Source of the DNA: a bacterium
GTDB lineage: Bacteria; Gemmatimonadota; Gemmatimonadetes; Gemmatimonadales; Gemmatimonadaceae
Direction: 5' to 3'
Length of the DNA stretch: 32,299 bases
Assembly: GCA_021813725.1 (NCBI GenBank)
Contig: JAKAJN010000021.1
Location: 1 to 32,299, forward strand
The notes under the pieces are model-generated. The model had not been told where the DNA came from. It saw only the letters and a program-made list of their open reading frames with translations, and searched no databases. A program made the position numbers and the translations under genes. Below, one piece after another: positions 29,535 through 32,299 of the stretch. Each line of letters opens with the position of its first letter. Position 1 is the first letter of the stretch.

Positions 29535-31928
29535 ATGGCTGCCAAGAAGAAAACCACCACCCGAAAGAAGACCGCCGCGCGCAAGAGCGCGCCGCGCAAA
29601 GCCGAGCGCGAGGAACTCCTCGACGCCGAAAGCGAAGCGCACGCCGCTGGCCGCGCGCTCGTTATCGTCGAGTCGCCCGCCAAGGCAAAAACGATTGGCA
29701 AGTACCTCGGCGCCGGCTTCGCCGTGAAGGCCACGGTGGGGCACGTCCGAGACCTGCCCGAGCGCACGCTGGGCATTGATGTGGAACGTGGGTTCGAGCC
29801 CGAGTACGTCACGATTCCCGGCAAGGAAAAGACGCTCGCCGAACTCAAGAGCGCGGCCAAGAACGCCCGATCCGTCTACATCGCCACCGATCCTGACCGC
29901 GAGGGCGAGGCCATTGCATGGCACGTGCGTGGGCAGGTGGCGCGCCGCAACGGCCCGCCGATTCGCCGCGTGCTGTTCCACGAGATCACCAAGGACGCGG
30001 TCACCAAGGCCATTGATGCCGCCGGTGACATCGACCAGCGCAAGGTGGACGCCCAGCAGGCGCGCCGCGTGCTCGACCGCCTCGTCGGCTACAAGGCGAG
30101 TCCGCTCCTCTGGAAGACGGTGAAGAAGGGACTGTCGGCCGGCCGCGTCCAAACCGTGGCCCTGCGGATGCTCGTGGAGCGTGAGCGTGAGATCCGCGCG
30201 TTCAAGCCCACCGAGTACTGGACGATTGCCGCGTCGCTCGAGCACGACGGCCAGGCGTTCACCGCCAAGCTGCACCACATTGACGGCCACAAGCCGGAGA
30301 TTCCCAACGAGGCGGCGGCGCAGGCCATTCTCGACGACCTCGCGGAGCGGAAGACCTTCGACGTCACCGACATCAAGCGCCGCGAACGGCGCAAGAATCC
30401 GGCGGCGCCGTTTACGACCTCCACGCTGCAGCAGGAAGCCGCCAAGAAGCTCGGCTTCGGCTCCAAGCGCACGATGCGCCTCGCGCAGAACCTGTACGAG
30501 GGCATCGAGCTCGGAAAGTCCGAGGGCGCGGTGGGCATGATCACCTATATGCGCACCGATTCCAGCCGCGTGGCCGAGAGCGCCGCGCAGGCGGCGCGCG
30601 ACTACCTGCGTCAGCACTACGCCGAGGAGTTCCTGGCGAAAGGCGCGCAGCTCTACGGCGCGGGGAAGGACAGCAACGCGCAGGATGCGCACGAGGGCAT
30701 CCGCCCGACCGATCCGTCGCGCACGCCGGAGCACGTCGCCAAGCACCTGACGCCGGACCAGCTCAAGCTGTACACGCTCATCTGGCAGCGCTTCATGGCG
30801 TCGCAGATGGCGCCGGCGATCTTCGACACGACCACGGTGGACTTCGACCTCGGGCGCTATCTGTTCCGCGCCACCGGGTCGGTGATCAAGTTCAAGGGCT
30901 TCCTGTCGCTGTACAAGGAGGCGCGCGAGGAAGGGGAGAGCAAGGCGCTGGAAGATGAGCAGGCGCTCCCCGCCATCGAGCCGGGCGAACATGCGCCGGT
31001 GCGCGCCATCACGCCGAGCCAGCACTTCACCGAGCCGCCGCCGCGCTATTCCGAGGCGTCGCTGGTGAAGGAACTCGAGAAGCTCGGCATCGGGCGGCCG
31101 TCCACGTACGCCAGCATCATCTCGACGCTCACCGACCGGCACTACGCCGAACTCGAGCAGCGCCGGTTCTTCCCGACGCCGCTTGGCGAGAGCGTCGAGA
31201 AGGTGATGGTGAAGCAGTTCCCCGACGTGTTCAACGTCGGCTTCACCTCCGAGATGGAGACGGAGCTCGACAAAGTCGAAGACGGCGGGATGGCGTGGCA
31301 GGCCGTGCTGACGGACTTCTACGGGCCGTTCGAGCAGTCGCTCAACGACGTCAACGTGGAAGGGCTCATCCGCGAGGCGCACGACCTTGGCGCGCTCGAG
31401 AGCGAGCGGTGTCCGCAGTGCGGTGGCAAGCTGCTGCCGAAGGGTGGGTTCTTCGGGCCGTTCGTCGCCTGTGAGAACCATCCCAAGACGTGCAAGTACA
31501 CACGACCGCTCAAGGGCGAGCGCGTCCCGCCGGTGATGACCGAATATCCGTGCCCCGTGTGCGGCAAGCCGATGGTGATCCGCCGCGGCCGGTCGGGCGA
31601 GTTCCTGGGCTGCTCGACGTTCCCCAAGTGCCGCGGCACGCGCTCGATGCCGACGGGGGTGAAGTGTCCCAAGGATGGCGGCGACATCGCGGCACGGCGC
31701 AGCAAGAAGCGCGGCAAGGCGTTCTACGGGTGCGAGAACTATCCAACCTGCGACTTTGTCTGCTGGGACAAGCCGGTGCTCGAGAAGTGTCCCGAGTGCG
31801 GGTTCGTGGGCGCGGAGGCGAAGAGCAACAAGACGCGCGGCCACTTCCGGAAGTGCCTCAAGTGCGGCAATGAGTGGGCCGTCGAGGCGCCGGCGGAGGT
31901 GGAAGGCGAGGCCGTGGGCGCGGCGTGA
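29535..31928 (+). CDS. topA: DNA topoisomerase I
   Basis: The 797-residue type IA topoisomerase relaxes negative supercoils. After a Lys/Arg/Ala-rich N-terminal tail of about 40 residues comes the Toprim domain ([32 protein letters not shown] with its metal-binding acids), then the gate domains with catalytic Tyr at residue 338 ([12 protein letters not shown]). The C-terminus has four Cys-containing zinc-ribbon units: CPQCGGKLL...C, CPVCGKPM...[13 protein letters not shown]...C..YPTC and CPECGFVG...C..C; the third has Asp in place of one Cys. The start at 29535 avoids a longer frame that overlaps the Smg-like gene. The stop overlaps the trmFO start. Confidence 0.96.
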   Translation: MAAKKKTTTRKKTAARKSAPRKAEREELLDAESEAHAAGRALVIVESPAKAKTIGKYLGAGFAVKATVGHVRDLPERTLGIDVERGFEPEYVTIPGKEKTLAELKSAAKNARSVYIATDPDREGEAIAWHVRGQVARRNGPPIRRVLFHEITKDAVTKAIDAAGDIDQRKVDAQQARRVLDRLVGYKASPLLWKTVKKGLSAGRVQTVALRMLVEREREIRAFKPTEYWTIAASLEHDGQAFTAKLHHIDGHKPEIPNEAAAQAILDDLAERKTFDVTDIKRRERRKNPAAPFTTSTLQQEAAKKLGFGSKRTMRLAQNLYEGIELGKSEGAVGMITYMRTDSSRVAESAAQAARDYLRQHYAEEFLAKGAQLYGAGKDSNAQDAHEGIRPTDPSRTPEHVAKHLTPDQLKLYTLIWQRFMASQMAPAIFDTTTVDFDLGRYLFRATGSVIKFKGFLSLYKEAREEGESKALEDEQALPAIEPGEHAPVRAITPSQHFTEPPPRYSEASLVKELEKLGIGRPSTYASIISTLTDRHYAELEQRRFFPTPLGESVEKVMVKQFPDVFNVGFTSEMETELDKVEDGGMAWQAVLTDFYGPFEQSLNDVNVEGLIREAHDLGALESERCPQCGGKLLPKGGFFGPFVACENHPKTCKYTRPLKGERVPPVMTEYPCPVCGKPMVIRRGRSGEFLGCSTFPKCRGTRSMPTGVKCPKDGGDIAARRSKKRGKAFYGCENYPTCDFVCWDKPVLEKCPECGFVGAEAKSNKTRGHFRKCLKCGNEWAVEAPAEVEGEAVGAA

Positions 31929-32299
31929 CGGCGGAGATCCACGTCGTCGGAGGCGGCCTCGCCGGGAGCGAGGCCGCCTTTCAGTTGGCGGAGCGCGGTC
32001 ATCGCGTCGTCCTCCACGAGATGCGCGGCGTGCGTGGCACGCCCGCGCACCAGACGGACCGCCTGGCCGAACTCGTCTGCAGCAACACCTTCAAGAGCAC
32101 CGAACTGACCAACGCGCACGGCCTGCTCAAGGCCGAAATGCGCCTGCTGGGATGCGTGATACTCCAAGGTGCCGACGCGGCGCGCGTGGCGGCGGGGAGC
32201 GCGCTCGCGGTGGATCGCGACCTCTTCTCCGCGTTTGTCCACGAGCGCGTGACCACGCACGCGAACATCACCGTGACACGCGAGGAGGTGACGGAGGTG
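31925..32299 (+). CDS. trmFO: TrmFO, tRNA (uracil-54-C5) methyltransferase, partial
   Basis: The first 125 residues of a protein that runs past the window edge. The FAD-binding Rossmann motif is GGGLAGSE at 9-16; then [18 protein letters not shown] and [11 protein letters not shown] follow, with C52 matching the catalytic Cys53 of the Bacillus subtilis enzyme. TrmFO uses methylenetetrahydrofolate and FAD to methylate U54 in the T-loop of tRNA, unlike the SAM-dependent TrmA. The start is GTG, overlapping the topA TGA by four bases; topA-trmFO order is common in bacteria. The 3' part is outside. Confidence 0.95.
   Translation, partial: MTAEIHVVGGGLAGSEAAFQLAERGHRVVLHEMRGVRGTPAHQTDRLAELVCSNTFKSTELTNAHGLLKAEMRLLGCVILQGADAARVAAGSALAVDRDLFSAFVHERVTTHANITVTREEVTEV

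Noticed and set aside
29487-31844. A 785-codon open frame on the minus strand
   Set aside because: It is antisense to topA, which has all catalytic motifs.
1-32299. Mobile elements, CRISPR arrays, tRNA or rRNA genes
   Set aside because: No transposase, integrase, regularly spaced repeats or cloverleaf-type sequence was found by reading both strands.

Overview
The window is about 68% GC, almost wholly coding, and full of 4-base stop/start overlaps (ATGA or GTGA). It looks like chromosomal core genome of a Gram-negative bacterium: it carries a type IVa pilus assembly system with a secretin, exported beta-barrel and lipoprotein candidates, infA, topA, trmFO, aroC and aroK. Gene content and order resemble Gemmatimonadota, but that placement is inference from memory, not a search. 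No rRNA, tRNA, insertion sequence, phage or CRISPR array was seen.

Layout. (1) 199-4644, minus strand: a five-gene chain of exported M20D amidohydrolase, PnuC nicotinamide-riboside transporter, NadR-like kinase, membrane histidine kinase and NarL-type response regulator, with no spacer between any pair. It is followed by a hairpin and a candidate leftward promoter. (2) 4799-10970: infA, a 53-residue single-span membrane protein, an Hsp15-like S4 protein divergent from a lipoprotein, a LolA-like exported protein, a large zinc metalloprotease, an outer-membrane barrel and arfB. (3) 11110-19810, plus strand: pilS-pilR, then two tandem polytopic GT-C-like enzymes, a DPM1-like GT2 and a TMTC-like GT-C/TPR protein. 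(4) 19811-22160: a regulatory region with a near-consensus sigma-54 promoter, pilA with a strong terminator, and three overlapping minor-pilin-like genes. (5) 22161-27406: a structured, repeat-bearing leader and pilMNOPQ with its terminator. (6) 27505-32299: aroC-aroK, a short Smg-like gene, topA and the start of trmFO.

How the parts fit. PilS/PilR probably drive pilA through the sigma-54 promoter at 20006-20021. The four glycosyltransferase-like genes lie between the regulator pair and the pilin; the simplest reading is a polyprenyl-phosphate-sugar pathway that O-glycosylates the Ser/Thr-rich pilin, with the TMTC-like enzyme suggesting mannose. That link is inferred from gene order only. PilM-PilN-PilO-PilP-PilQ form the alignment complex and outer-membrane secretin through which the pilus passes. 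In region 1, nicotinamide-riboside import and phosphorylation appear locked in expression to a two-component system, which is the less expected arrangement of the window.
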